Below are positions 24,696 to 33,519 of a stretch of 64,000 nucleotides of DNA, piece after piece (position 1 is the first letter of the stretch; every line of letters starts with the position of its first letter). Under the pieces are notes generated by a model. That model was not told where the DNA came from. It did not search any database and worked only from the letters and a program-made list of their open reading frames with translations. A program made the translations under genes and the position numbers. Source of the DNA: Lachnospiraceae bacterium (GTDB taxonomy: Bacteria; Bacillota; Clostridia; Lachnospirales; Lachnospiraceae); contig CAAGMZ010000029.1 of the NCBI GenBank assembly GCA_900771195.1, positions 62,001 to 126,000 on the forward strand. The letters are read 5' to 3'.

Positions 24696-26492
24696 ATGGA
24701 CACAGACAAAATTCTTACAAGAGACCGGATTCCGAAGGAATATACCTGGTCAACAGAAGATCTTTACCCGGATGACGAATCATTTCTCAAAGACCTTGAA
24801 GCATTTAAGGACATAATAGATGAAATGACAAAAATAGGTGAAGAAAGACTTGACACCGCTTCCAGGCTGCTTAAATACTATCAGTTCTGCGATACGGTAT
24901 ACCCGCTTTCCGACCGCATCACAGAGTACGCAATGCTCAACAATGATGTGGACACCACCAACTCCAGATATCAGGATTACAAAAGCAGGGTTGACTCCCT
25001 TATGTTCCGATATCAGAACGCTTCGTCTTTCGTCATGCCTCAGATAATGGCTTTGAGCGATGATGATATTGAAAGGTTTTATGAGGAGGAGCCGGAGCTT
25101 CTTGATTACAAGATTGACATTGATGACAAGAGGCGTTTTAAGAAGCACACTCTTGATGAACAGGGAGAAAAGCTTGTGGCACTGGCAGATGAGCTCATAA
25201 ATGCACCTGAAAATACCTTTGGCATGCTGTCCTATGCTGATCTGAAATTCTACACCATAGAGCACAACGGTAAAGAATATGAGCTTTCCGTAGGCTCATA
25301 TGTGGCACTTCTTGAAAATCCTGACAGAGAACTTCGCAAAAAGGCATTTAAGAGCTTCTATGCAACATATGAAAGCTTTAAGAATACTTTTGCGTCAATG
25401 CTTGACTCACAGGTGAAGGCCATGGCCTTCCGTGCCAAAGCAAGGGGCTATGCCTCATCACTGGAGGCTTCACTCTTTGACCCCAATGTTGACACGGCAG
25501 TTTACCACAGCCTTATTGATACTGTTCACGCCAATATGAACTACATGTATGATTATGTAGCTCTTCGCAAGAAGCTTCTCGGAGTTGACGAGCTTCATAT
25601 GTACGATGTGTATGCTCCGCTTGTACCGGATTCAAAGCGCAAAATTCCGTTTTCCGAAGCCCGCGACAATGTTATATCGGCAATGAGCATTTTCGGTGAA
25701 GAATACAGTTCTGTGCTCAAATCCGCATTTGACGACAGATGGATGGACATTTATGAGAACAAGGGCAAAAAGAGCGGAGCCTACTCTTCCGGTGCCTATG
25801 TGCACCCTTATGTGCTTCTCAATCAGAAGGACAACCTTGACAGCGAGTTCACACTTGCCCATGAAATGGGACATGCAATGCATTCGTACATGTCCAACAA
25901 GTATCTCCCGCCCAGATATTCAAATTATGAGCTTTTTGTTGCAGAGGTCGCTTCCACATGTAACGAAACGCTGCTTATGTACCATCTCCTTGATAAAACA
26001 ACGGACAAAAAAGAACGCGCATCACTGATAAATTATTTTCTTGAACAGTTCAAGGGAACCCTTTACCGCCAGACCATGTTTGCGGAATTTGAGCTTAAAA
26101 TTCATGAGATGTACGCTGAGGGAACTCCGCTGACAGCGCAGACCATATGCAGCGAATATACTAAGCTCTGCAAAGAGTATTTTGGACCGGATATGGTAAC
26201 AGATGACGAAATTGCAGTAGAATGGGCAAGAATACCTCACTTCTACTACAACTTCTATGTATACCAGTATGCTACGGGATTCTCGGCAGCGATTGCACTT
26301 GCCACACAGATTCGTACTGAAGGTCAGCCTGCAATAGACAGATATCTTAATTTCTTAAAGTCAGGACGGACCAAGGACCCTGTATCACTTCTTCGTGATG
26401 CAGGTGTAGATATGGCAACGCCCGGACCTGTCGAGACAGCCCTCAGGCTTTTTGGAAAACTGATTGAAGAAATGGATGAGCTCTGTCGTTAA
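24696..26492 (+). CDS. pepF: Oligoendopeptidase F
   Basis: 598 aa, M3 family zinc metallopeptidase that cuts short peptides in the cytosol. The zinc motif HEMGH lies at residues 389-393 (TLAHEMGHAMHS), with the third ligand Glu in FVAEVASTCNE. The all-helical N-terminal lobe typical of PepF is complete. The start at 24696 was chosen because AAAGGAGG lies just ahead; an in-frame ATG at 24675 would place this site inside the coding region. The stop is 4 nt from the end of the convergent histidine-kinase gene, with no terminator between. Confidence 0.95.
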   Translation: MDTDKILTRDRIPKEYTWSTEDLYPDDESFLKDLEAFKDIIDEMTKIGEERLDTASRLLKYYQFCDTVYPLSDRITEYAMLNNDVDTTNSRYQDYKSRVDSLMFRYQNASSFVMPQIMALSDDDIERFYEEEPELLDYKIDIDDKRRFKKHTLDEQGEKLVALADELINAPENTFGMLSYADLKFYTIEHNGKEYELSVGSYVALLENPDRELRKKAFKSFYATYESFKNTFASMLDSQVKAMAFRAKARGYASSLEASLFDPNVDTAVYHSLIDTVHANMNYMYDYVALRKKLLGVDELHMYDVYAPLVPDSKRKIPFSEARDNVISAMSIFGEEYSSVLKSAFDDRWMDIYENKGKKSGAYSSGAYVHPYVLLNQKDNLDSEFTLAHEMGHAMHSYMSNKYLPPRYSNYELFVAEVASTCNETLLMYHLLDKTTDKKERASLINYFLEQFKGTLYRQTMFAEFELKIHEMYAEGTPLTAQTICSEYTKLCKEYFGPDMVTDDEIAVEWARIPHFYYNFYVYQYATGFSAAIALATQIRTEGQPAIDRYLNFLKSGRTKDPVSLLRDAGVDMATPGPVETALRLFGKLIEEMDELCR

Positions 26493-26496
26493 GGCA

Positions 26497-28872
26497 TCAG
26501 TCATCACCACAGGATGGCAGAACATCAAGCGCTTCTTTGTATTCAAAATTATTAAGAAGCGCTTTTGTTCTGTTAAGCTCATCACGTTGTGCCCCACTGA
26601 TTTCACATTTCAAAAGCATATCAATGAATCGCTCTGCTCCGTCTGCGTCAAATTCCTTAATACACCCGGTTATTTTAGTAATAGTGTTCTTGATTTCTTC
26701 GGAATTAATCTCTGTTCCCTCTGACTGAACCGTTCTGTCGTGTACTTTGGGCATGTACTTTTTTGCTGCGGCGAGAACCTCATCCCAGATTTTCAGAAGA
26801 TTATTCCAGTCATCAGCTATATTCCGGTCATTTTCCTCATTTCCCCAGCATTCATGACGGTATGCAGCATCTGCAAGGCTGTCGGCACCGATATATCTGG
26901 CACTGCTTTTTAACGCATGAATCTGAATGGTATAATTCTTCAAATCACTTTCCGACATGAACTTTTGAAGCCTCTGACGTTTTTCATCCGATGAACTCAC
27001 AAAAAGTCCAACCGTGCTCCGAAACTGCTCTTCATCACCACCGGCATATTTCATGCCATGCCTTATATTAATTATTCCGTCTTCTTTATATTGTTCCTGA
27101 AAATTTTTTCCGTCAGGTGCCGGTTCAAAATGCACCAGTTCATCGGGAAGGAACTTTGCAAGTGTATCGGTAAGCCGTGCTCCGCTCACCGGCTTGAACA
27201 GGCACCCGTCAAAACCGGTCCGGATATATTTATCCCTGGCTTCCTCTATTGTATTGGCGGTGAGCACAATCACAGGCGCATCCAAAGATAAATTATCCTT
27301 CATTGCCCTGAGCGCTTTAAGTGTACCTATCCCATCCAACTCCGGCATCATATAATCAAGAAATATAATATCGTATTTTTCTTTTCTGACGGCCTCCATG
27401 CACTCTGAACCCGACATGGCTGTATTCACAAATGATTTCGTGCTTTTTAGAAGTCCTTTTATAACTTCAAGATTAACCTCATTGTCATCAACAACAAGTA
27501 TCTTTGCATCCGGTGCGGTAAGGATATCGCCACCCTTTGCAGCTAAGGTCCCGCGTTGATTATAATTGAACTCTCCCACGGCCGTATAATCAGAAACTGT
27601 CTGCCTGATATCAACATAAACTGTTGTCCCGACACCGGAGGTATTTTCCATGCGGATTCCGCCGTTCATCAGCGCACACAGTCCCTTTGCAATGCTCATA
27701 CCAAGTCCTGATGAAACATTTTCCGTTTCACTGCCCGAATTATTATATATGTTAATAAATTTGTCAAATTCCTCTTCGATAATTTTTCCACCAACATTGC
27801 TGACTGCCGCGGTGAGCTTTACCGTCCTTATTCCGTCAGGTTGCCAGTCTATGGCAATTCTAATCTTTCCGCCCTCGGAATATGAAATAACCTTTGAAAG
27901 AACATAAAGACTCACTTGCCTGATTCTTATTATATCCCCTGTCAGCTTTGACGGCATATCCGGTGCAACCGAAAAATCCAACTCCATACCTTTTTCACGG
28001 ACCATAAACCCGCTCACTTCATACAGATCACACATATCCTCCATGACGTCATACTCGGCATTTACAAGCTTAACCCTGCCGTTTTCAATCTGTGAAAGCT
28101 CAAGTACATCATCAAGCATTGACAAAAGAGCATTTCCTGCATCCCTTATATTGGCCGCATATCCCTTAACCTGCTCATCACTGCATTCACGCATTATCAG
28201 TTCATCTGAGCCAAGTATGGCATTTATCGGTGTCTTGATTTCGTGTGACATATTGGAAAGAAATACGCTCTTAGCCTTCATTGCATTTTTGGCTTCGATA
28301 CGCTTAAGTTCAACAACCCTCAGCATATCCTGAGAACTCAGACTGTTCTCTTTTATCATCTTTTTATACCGGTTAAGCTTTCGTACCATAAGCCTGATAA
28401 CATACTGTGCTGCCATCACTCCCAGTGCACTTATGATAAAAATCCCCATTCCGGATACGGGTGAAGCTGCCAGTGCCACCCTCAGTGATATAAACAAAAC
28501 ATATGTAAACATGGAGCTTATCGCTGCAATATCATACAGTTCATACATTTCATATATACACAGGGCTATCGAATAAAGTATAATCCCAAAATGAACATAT
28601 AAATAGTTGTCCATAACAAACTGTATCAATATCAGCGTTATTTCGGATGCCACCGTAAATACAACACCATGAACATAATCCGTTACCTTCCTTATTCTGA
28701 CAGTCACCCATAATACCACTGCCATTGCAATATTAACGATTACTGTAAGTTTGGAAGTGAATGATGCAAAACCACGGTATGCATAAATACAGCTGCATAT
28801 AATTACAATTGTGATGGTGTATATCAGGCACATAACTGCCTGAATGTTCTTCCTGATGCTGTCAGTTTTCAT
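26497..28872 (-). CDS. Hybrid sensor histidine kinase with degenerate ATP-binding domain
   Basis: 791 aa. Order: five or six membrane helices (1-162) without an outside sensor domain, a HisKA domain with phospho-acceptor His210 (MSHEIKTPINAIL), an HATPase_c-like domain (about 305-422), a receiver domain with Asp506 (FLDYMMPELDG) and an Hpt domain with His652 (HALKSSARYIG). The relay residues are intact, but the ATP-binding N-box Asn is Lys327 (VLSKVIS) and the G1 motif reads SNVGGKI where DxGxG is expected; the G2 motif GLGMSIAKGL is kept. The protein may be a weak kinase, a phosphatase or a relay for another kinase. It overlaps the lipid-kinase gene by 11 nt. Confidence 0.9.
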   Translation of the reverse strand: MKTDSIRKNIQAVMCLIYTITIVIICSCIYAYRGFASFTSKLTVIVNIAMAVVLWVTVRIRKVTDYVHGVVFTVASEITLILIQFVMDNYLYVHFGIILYSIALCIYEMYELYDIAAISSMFTYVLFISLRVALAASPVSGMGIFIISALGVMAAQYVIRLMVRKLNRYKKMIKENSLSSQDMLRVVELKRIEAKNAMKAKSVFLSNMSHEIKTPINAILGSDELIMRECSDEQVKGYAANIRDAGNALLSMLDDVLELSQIENGRVKLVNAEYDVMEDMCDLYEVSGFMVREKGMELDFSVAPDMPSKLTGDIIRIRQVSLYVLSKVISYSEGGKIRIAIDWQPDGIRTVKLTAAVSNVGGKIIEEEFDKFINIYNNSGSETENVSSGLGMSIAKGLCALMNGGIRMENTSGVGTTVYVDIRQTVSDYTAVGEFNYNQRGTLAAKGGDILTAPDAKILVVDDNEVNLEVIKGLLKSTKSFVNTAMSGSECMEAVRKEKYDIIFLDYMMPELDGIGTLKALRAMKDNLSLDAPVIVLTANTIEEARDKYIRTGFDGCLFKPVSGARLTDTLAKFLPDELVHFEPAPDGKNFQEQYKEDGIINIRHGMKYAGGDEEQFRSTVGLFVSSSDEKRQRLQKFMSESDLKNYTIQIHALKSSARYIGADSLADAAYRHECWGNEENDRNIADDWNNLLKIWDEVLAAAKKYMPKVHDRTVQSEGTEINSEEIKNTITKITGCIKEFDADGAERFIDMLLKCEISGAQRDELNRTKALLNNFEYKEALDVLPSCGDD

Positions 28873-29782
28873 AATCCACCTCCATGCCGGACGGAATTAC
28901 AAATCTCAACCCTCTCGGAACAACTTCGACCTCCAGATATTCTCCGGAATCCAGTTCTCCGTCAAAATTGCACTCGACATTATCCATGTCCTTAAAATCT
29001 ATTCTGATATGTGATGCCTTAAGTCTTACAGAATGCCTGTCTATGTATTTCTGATTGTTTCCGGTCAATGCAATCAGACTCATCATCCGTCCGAAAAAGT
29101 TTCTGTGTGGAAGCAGAAGCACCTCTATTCTGCCATCGAAAGGACTTCCCCCGGAGCCGACGTGGCACATTGAGCCAACGCGGTTTCCGTTAACGGCCAG
29201 AAATATGTCATATCTGCCTTTCATCCGTATACCGTCAGCACATATCTCCGCATCAAACCAGCATTTTTTGAAAAGAGCCCTTATTCCCCCGATTACATAT
29301 GATGATGGTCCTCCCGAAAAAAGAGAATCGCTTACATGTGAGGCTGTTTTGATCATCTGTACATCAAATCCGGTTGAAACCGAATTACATGCCGGTCCCA
29401 TGTTGGATTTCATGTAATCAATCATAACCACTCTGCCCTTTATCATATCGTCGATATTGAGAAATCTGTCCTTTACCTTGCCGAACGCCATAAGAAAGTC
29501 ATTGCTGGCACCATAGGGGATTTCTGCAAATTCCGCTCTTTCATGGTCCGGAAGGCCCTTGACAATATTCCGGAAGGTCCCGCTGCCCCCGCATGCATAA
29601 AACCTGATTGTCTCTTCCTCAAACAATTCATAGATTTCTCTGGCCAAAACGCCCTCGTCGCCCGGATACTCCGAGTTAAACACAAGATAATTAATATCCG
29701 CCTCCGTGCTCAGCTTTTCACGAAGAGAATCGGCAAAATCCCCGCTTCCCGCAAATGAATTGATAATAAAAACATGCAGCAT
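28862..29782 (-). CDS. Diacylglycerol kinase family lipid kinase
   Basis: 306 aa, YegS/BmrU/DgkB fold. The N-terminus HVFIINSFAGSGD is the usual first strand and loop; the nucleotide motif is ACGGSGTFRNIVKGL (GGDGT replaced by GGSGT), followed by IPYGASNDFLMAFG. The Asp of GGDGT is thus Ser. The product may phosphorylate diacylglycerol or another lipid at the inner membrane face. The start at 29782 has GAGGG 7-8 nt upstream; a start 4 codons earlier overlaps the lspA stop. Middle gene of lspA - lipid kinase - histidine kinase. Confidence 0.85.
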   Translation of the reverse strand: MLHVFIINSFAGSGDFADSLREKLSTEADINYLVFNSEYPGDEGVLAREIYELFEEETIRFYACGGSGTFRNIVKGLPDHERAEFAEIPYGASNDFLMAFGKVKDRFLNIDDMIKGRVVMIDYMKSNMGPACNSVSTGFDVQMIKTASHVSDSLFSGGPSSYVIGGIRALFKKCWFDAEICADGIRMKGRYDIFLAVNGNRVGSMCHVGSGGSPFDGRIEVLLLPHRNFFGRMMSLIALTGNNQKYIDRHSVRLKASHIRIDFKDMDNVECNFDGELDSGEYLEVEVVPRGLRFVIPSGMEVDYEN

Positions 29783-29790
29783 AACATCCC

Positions 29791-30249
29791 TCATTTCTTA
29801 AATATGCGTCCTATGAGTACAAGAAGGCTTCCTATGCCTATACACACATCTGAAATATTGAATATCAGCTTACCCTTATCACCGTTTTGCGGATTCACTG
29901 TCCTCAGATAGTCAACCACATGGCCACGGTATTTTCTGTCTGTAGCATTTGACGCTGCACCTCCCAGCATCAGGGCAATACCGGTCTTGGTGACCTTCCG
30001 CTTTCTCGCAAAGATTATATATGGAATACTTACGACGCCCATAATCGTTGTCGCCGCCATAACCGTCTGTCTGACGGTTTCCGGTCTCTTTTCAAAAATG
30101 CTGCCGGCAAACCCCTTATTGTATGTCCGTTCAACAGTTAAAAATTTGCCTGCCTTTTTGGGAAAAGCATCTGCCGACATGACAGATATTTTGTTCTTTA
30201 TCACAAGCTCCACAGCAAAAATAATTCCTGCAATAATTATAAAAACCAT
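29791..30249 (-). CDS. lspA: Signal peptidase II (lipoprotein), divergent
   Basis: 152 aa with four membrane helices. LspA motifs: YNKGFAGS (the conserved Asn region), GGAASNATDRKYRGHVVDYL with the first catalytic Asp (D in TDR or VVD region), and FNISDVCIGIG with the second. The enzyme trims lipoprotein signal peptides. The motifs are somewhat unlike typical LspA (GNxxDR is SNATDR), so it may be a second copy rather than the main enzyme. First gene of a three-gene operon, ribosome site GGAGG. Confidence 0.82.
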   Translation of the reverse strand: MVFIIIAGIIFAVELVIKNKISVMSADAFPKKAGKFLTVERTYNKGFAGSIFEKRPETVRQTVMAATTIMGVVSIPYIIFARKRKVTKTGIALMLGGAASNATDRKYRGHVVDYLRTVNPQNGDKGKLIFNISDVCIGIGSLLVLIGRIFKK

Positions 30250-30276
30250 AGCATCCTCCGTCTTAATGATGTGTTC

Positions 30277-30305
30277 ATTATAACACTCATCACCTCACGG
30301 TACAA
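30277..30305 (-). promoter_or_regulatory. Promoter of the lspA operon
   Basis: TTGTAC (30300-30305), 17 nt, TATAAT (30277-30282) on the minus strand, about 28 nt before the lspA start. Confidence 0.65.
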
Positions 30306-30326
30306 GACAGCATACGCACTTTGCTG

Positions 30327-31748
30327 TCAGTTGTCATGGTCTTTTTCCCTTCCGAGCCGCAGCCTGAAAAGCTTCCTTGCAAGCATCCTTTTGTCAAAAG
30401 GAATCAGTGGATAAATATAACTTTTCCCTGAAAGTGTCCTGTTCATTGCCATTGAAACAAGAAACAGTACTATTCCTGCTGCAAATCCCCACATGCCTGC
30501 AAACCAGCATAAAACAAGCATAATCATTCTGAAAAATTTAACCGCATATCCCAGCTCATAGCTTGCCTGCGTATATGTCCCCACTGTAACAAATGCCATA
30601 TAGAGCATGCTTTCAGGATCAAACCAGCCCGAACTCACCGCATACTCTCCAACGACTATACCTGCTATCACGCTGAGCGGCGTGCTGAGAAGATTTGGCG
30701 TGTTAACGGCCGCAAGCCTCAGCCCGTCAATGCAGAATTCAAGTATAAAAAGCTGCAGTATTACCGGCACCGTACATTCCGAATTATCTATCAATGTGAA
30801 TCTGAGCCATGTCGGTACCATTTGGGGGTTATTGAGAAATACCACCCATAACGGTGTCAGAATCAGCGATATTATGGTGATGAGGTATCTCGACAGCTTA
30901 ATATATGTTCCGGTAAGCGGCGGAAAATAATAATCATCGGCTTCCTCCGCCACATCAAAAATCGATGTGGGAACAATGAGCACAGCCGGTGAATTATCCA
31001 CCAGAATAACTATATTACCGTCAAAAATAGCGGCTGCAGCGCTGTCAGGTCTCTCGGAATATTTAAATTTGGGAAACGGGCTTATATATGAGCCTTCCAG
31101 AAGTACCTCTGCAAGACTCTCAATATTCATTGTCAGTGCCTCCACCTTTATGCTGCGGACTCTGTTCTTAAGATTTTCAAGAAGCTTTTTGTCTGCCTTT
31201 CCCTGTATATATGCAAATGCAATATCCGTGTTGGACATTGTTCCGGCATGCATCATCTCCACTGAAAAATCAGGCGTCCTAATGCGTCTCCTTATGAGTG
31301 CCACATTATTGGCAAGTGTCTCCACAAATCCGTCTCTTGAGCCGCGAAGCACCCTGTTTTTCCACGGTTCTGACACATTTCTTGACGGGTATGAACGACA
31401 GTCCATGATAATACATCTGTCATACCCATCCACAAAAAGACATACCATTCCCATGAGCAGCTTTGACGCCGCATCATTGTAGCTTCCTGCTGTTTCGACT
31501 TCCGTATAAGGCACCACATCTGCGAATTTATCAGCATCCTTTGGCATGTCTTTTTCTTCCAGTCCAAGAAATGCCTCCATGAGCTTTTCCATGATTTCAT
31601 CCTTCACAAAACCGTCAATCATAAAAAACACGGATTCTTTTCCTGCAATCAGCATTTTCTTTTCAATTATGTCATAATTTCTCTCAGGTCCGATAAGCCT
31701 TGAGAATATATCAGCATTTTCTTTTGCACTGCCTGCAATTTTACTCAT
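30327..31748 (-). CDS. GerA-family spore protein, SpoVAF-like
   Basis: 473 aa. An N-terminal soluble GerA domain (1-285, with FFMIDGFVKDEIMEKLM and RRRIRTPDFSVEMM) is followed by several membrane helices (about 285-445) and a basic tail. The lack of a long hydrophilic N-terminal extension and the sequence IVLVDNSPAVLIVP fit SpoVAF as well as GerAA. In spores these proteins sit in the inner membrane and help germinant response or dipicolinate release. It is a lone gene: no gerB, gerC or other spoVA genes are next to it. The SD-like CGGGGGA lies inside the 3' arm of the upstream hairpin. Confidence 0.85.
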   Translation of the reverse strand: MSKIAGSAKENADIFSRLIGPERNYDIIEKKMLIAGKESVFFMIDGFVKDEIMEKLMEAFLGLEEKDMPKDADKFADVVPYTEVETAGSYNDAASKLLMGMVCLFVDGYDRCIIMDCRSYPSRNVSEPWKNRVLRGSRDGFVETLANNVALIRRRIRTPDFSVEMMHAGTMSNTDIAFAYIQGKADKKLLENLKNRVRSIKVEALTMNIESLAEVLLEGSYISPFPKFKYSERPDSAAAAIFDGNIVILVDNSPAVLIVPTSIFDVAEEADDYYFPPLTGTYIKLSRYLITIISLILTPLWVVFLNNPQMVPTWLRFTLIDNSECTVPVILQLFILEFCIDGLRLAAVNTPNLLSTPLSVIAGIVVGEYAVSSGWFDPESMLYMAFVTVGTYTQASYELGYAVKFFRMIMLVLCWFAGMWGFAAGIVLFLVSMAMNRTLSGKSYIYPLIPFDKRMLARKLFRLRLGREKDHDN

Positions 31749-31794
31749 AAAAAAATCCCCCGGTCAGAATTTATAAAATATTCTGCCCGGAGGG
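31749..31794 (-). terminator. Terminator of the XRE gene, overlapping the spoVAF-like ribosome site
   Basis: Imperfect stem (31756-31770 with 31780-31794, 12 of 15 paired) followed on the minus strand by seven T, then directly the ATG of the GerA-family gene at 31748. The 3' arm contains the only plausible ribosome site of that gene. Confidence 0.7.
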
Positions 31795-31812
31795 TTAAAA
31801 AATATACATTTT

Positions 31813-32097
31813 TTACTTTTCAACAAAAGAAATCTTAACTCTAAGATCCATACTGTCTGCAAGTCTTACAAGCATATCAAGTGTTGGATTGTATGCCCCG
31901 CTCTCAAATCTGCTGATGTTAGGTCTCTGGATTCCGGTAATCACCGAAATATCACTCTGGGTATAATTCTTTGCCTTTCTCTTGGCCACCAGCTGTTCGA
32001 TGACTGAATCCTTAACTTCCTTCTGGAGCTTTACAAGCTCCGGCTTGTTCTTGGCATCCTTTAATACCAGGTCACTGCTTAATTTCTTTGCTCTCAT
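31813..32097 (-). CDS. XRE-family HTH regulator (HigA-like)
   Basis: 94 aa. A helical N-terminus with DLVLKDAKNKPELVKLQKEV and then an XRE HTH (about 43-80: YTQSDISVITGIQRPNISRFE, then NPTLDMLVRLADSM). The whole resembles HigA/RelB-type antitoxins of the group that carries a short N-terminal extension. No toxin-like small gene is on either side, so it is probably a lone regulator. The start at 32097 has GGAGG; an ATG 25 codons earlier lies in the promoter. Confidence 0.88.
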   Translation of the reverse strand: MRAKKLSSDLVLKDAKNKPELVKLQKEVKDSVIEQLVAKRKAKNYTQSDISVITGIQRPNISRFESGAYNPTLDMLVRLADSMDLRVKISFVEK

Positions 32098-32143
32098 TTT
32101 AATATTTCCTCCATTGCTTAATCTGTAAAATAAGCTAACTGTT

Positions 32144-32172
32144 ATTATGCCATCCCATATAAAAAAATGCAA
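32144..32172 (-). promoter_or_regulatory. Promoter of the XRE regulator gene
   Basis: TTGCAT (32167-32172), 17 nt, CATAAT (32144-32149) on the minus strand. It covers the longer start proposed by the open frame, which supports the start at 32097. Confidence 0.6.
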
Positions 32173-32202
32173 GTATTTTTAGAGATACATATTAATATTT
32201 TT

Positions 32203-32616
32203 TTAATATTTTCCGGGATACATTTCTTTAAACAGATGGGTAATAATTGCTTTTCTGGTAATTATACCCACAAATATATTTTTATCATCTACAACGGGAA
32301 CAAAGTTCTGATCTATCACCGTGTCAATCAGGTCTTCCATCTCAGACTGTGCATTTATTGCCTTGTTATCGCGTCTTCGTCTGATTGTGCTAATAGGAAT
32401 GTTCTCAGCATCCCTGATATTGAGGGTATACTCCTCCTTTATCTTGGACAGCAAATCTCCCTCGGTAATAGTCCCCACATAATGACCGTCATGGTCTATT
32501 ATGGGCATTGCACTGAATTTATAGTACTCTATTTTTTCAAGCACCTGTCTCACATTAAAATCATCATACACATACGCCACATCGCACTTCGGTATAATAA
32601 AAAACATTACATTCAT
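32203..32616 (-). CDS. CBS-domain pair protein
   Basis: 137 aa, two CBS motifs and nothing else: residues 1-60 (ending FSAMPIIDHDGHYVGTITEGD) and about 75-130 (ending FVPVVDDKNIFVGIITR). Such stand-alone Bateman modules bind adenine nucleotides or c-di-AMP and act as energy or second-messenger sensors. The ligand and target are unknown. Ribosome site AAAGGGG. Confidence 0.88.
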   Translation of the reverse strand: MNVMFFIIPKCDVAYVYDDFNVRQVLEKIEYYKFSAMPIIDHDGHYVGTITEGDLLSKIKEEYTLNIRDAENIPISTIRRRRDNKAINAQSEMEDLIDTVIDQNFVPVVDDKNIFVGIITRKAIITHLFKEMYPGKY

Positions 32617-32844
32617 TAATATTTCCCCTTTTTAACCAAATTATAAGCAAAAATGAGTGCAAAAATCATATGCCTGTTATAATTGCATATTCCAACTGCA
32701 TTTTACCACAATAAGAATGGTGAGTACAGAATTTTTTGCACATCATTCGTCAGTTTCAGCCTGCCGGTCACATGTGGGATGGCATTGTAATTTGCAATAT
32801 TTTGTGATAAAATCATTGTCATAATTATACTAAAGGTGAATCAT

Positions 32845-33516
32845 ATGTCAGAAGATAAAGAAAACCGTATTATCCCTTATTCAGATTCCATTATTGACCT
32901 GCAGCAGTTTATCACCGCTTCACAGGAGATGATGTCGAGATACCGTTGTGCAATAATGGAGATAGAAACCAAATTCAACGTACTTAACGAGCAGTTTTCC
33001 CTGCTCCATGAACGTAATCCCATAGAAAGCATAAAGACGCGTCTTAAGACTCCTGCAAGTATTGCCGAAAAGCTTTTCCGCAAGGGTTTCCCGCTTTCTC
33101 TTAAATCTGTTGAAGACAACATATACGATGTTGCGGGCGTGCGCGTCATATGCTCATTTATTAACGATATATACATGCTTGCAGACTGTCTTACCAAGCA
33201 GGACGACATTAAGCTTATCGAAGTTAAGGACTATATAAAGAATCCCAAGGACAATGGTTACAGAAGCCTTCACCTTATTGTGGAGATTCCCATCTTCCTT
33301 CAGAATGAAAAAAGGAACATGAAGGTTGAAGTACAGCTGCGTACCATCGCCATGGAATTCTGGGCCAAGATAGAGCATCGTCTCCGTTACAAGAAAAATC
33401 TCAGTCAGGATATTATAGACAAGACCTCCGATGAGCTGAGCCAGTGTGCAGAAATCAGCGCAGAGCTTGACAGACGGATGCAGGAGATACGTGCACTGGT
33501 TGAACATGATGAATAA
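32845..33516 (+). CDS. Small alarmone synthetase (RelA/SpoT synthetase domain, RelQ type)
   Basis: 223 aa. Synthetase domain only, no hydrolase. Motifs: SIKTRLKTPASIAEKL, DVAGVRVICSF, NPKDNGYRSLH, and VEVQLRTIAMEFWAKIEH. It makes (p)ppGpp from ATP and GDP or GTP in the cytosol, likely in response to expression level or tetramer state as for RelQ. The start at 32845 has AAAGGTG; a GTG 9 nt earlier overlaps that site. Flanked by a CBS protein gene (divergent) and an ABC exporter gene (convergent, 3 nt apart). Confidence 0.93.
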   Translation: MSEDKENRIIPYSDSIIDLQQFITASQEMMSRYRCAIMEIETKFNVLNEQFSLLHERNPIESIKTRLKTPASIAEKLFRKGFPLSLKSVEDNIYDVAGVRVICSFINDIYMLADCLTKQDDIKLIEVKDYIKNPKDNGYRSLHLIVEIPIFLQNEKRNMKVEVQLRTIAMEFWAKIEHRLRYKKNLSQDIIDKTSDELSQCAEISAELDRRMQEIRALVEHDE

Positions 33517-33519
33517 CGG

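Noticed and set aside
31813..32172. HigA-type toxin-antitoxin pair
   Set aside because: Only the antitoxin-like gene is present; no small toxin-like gene lies on either side.
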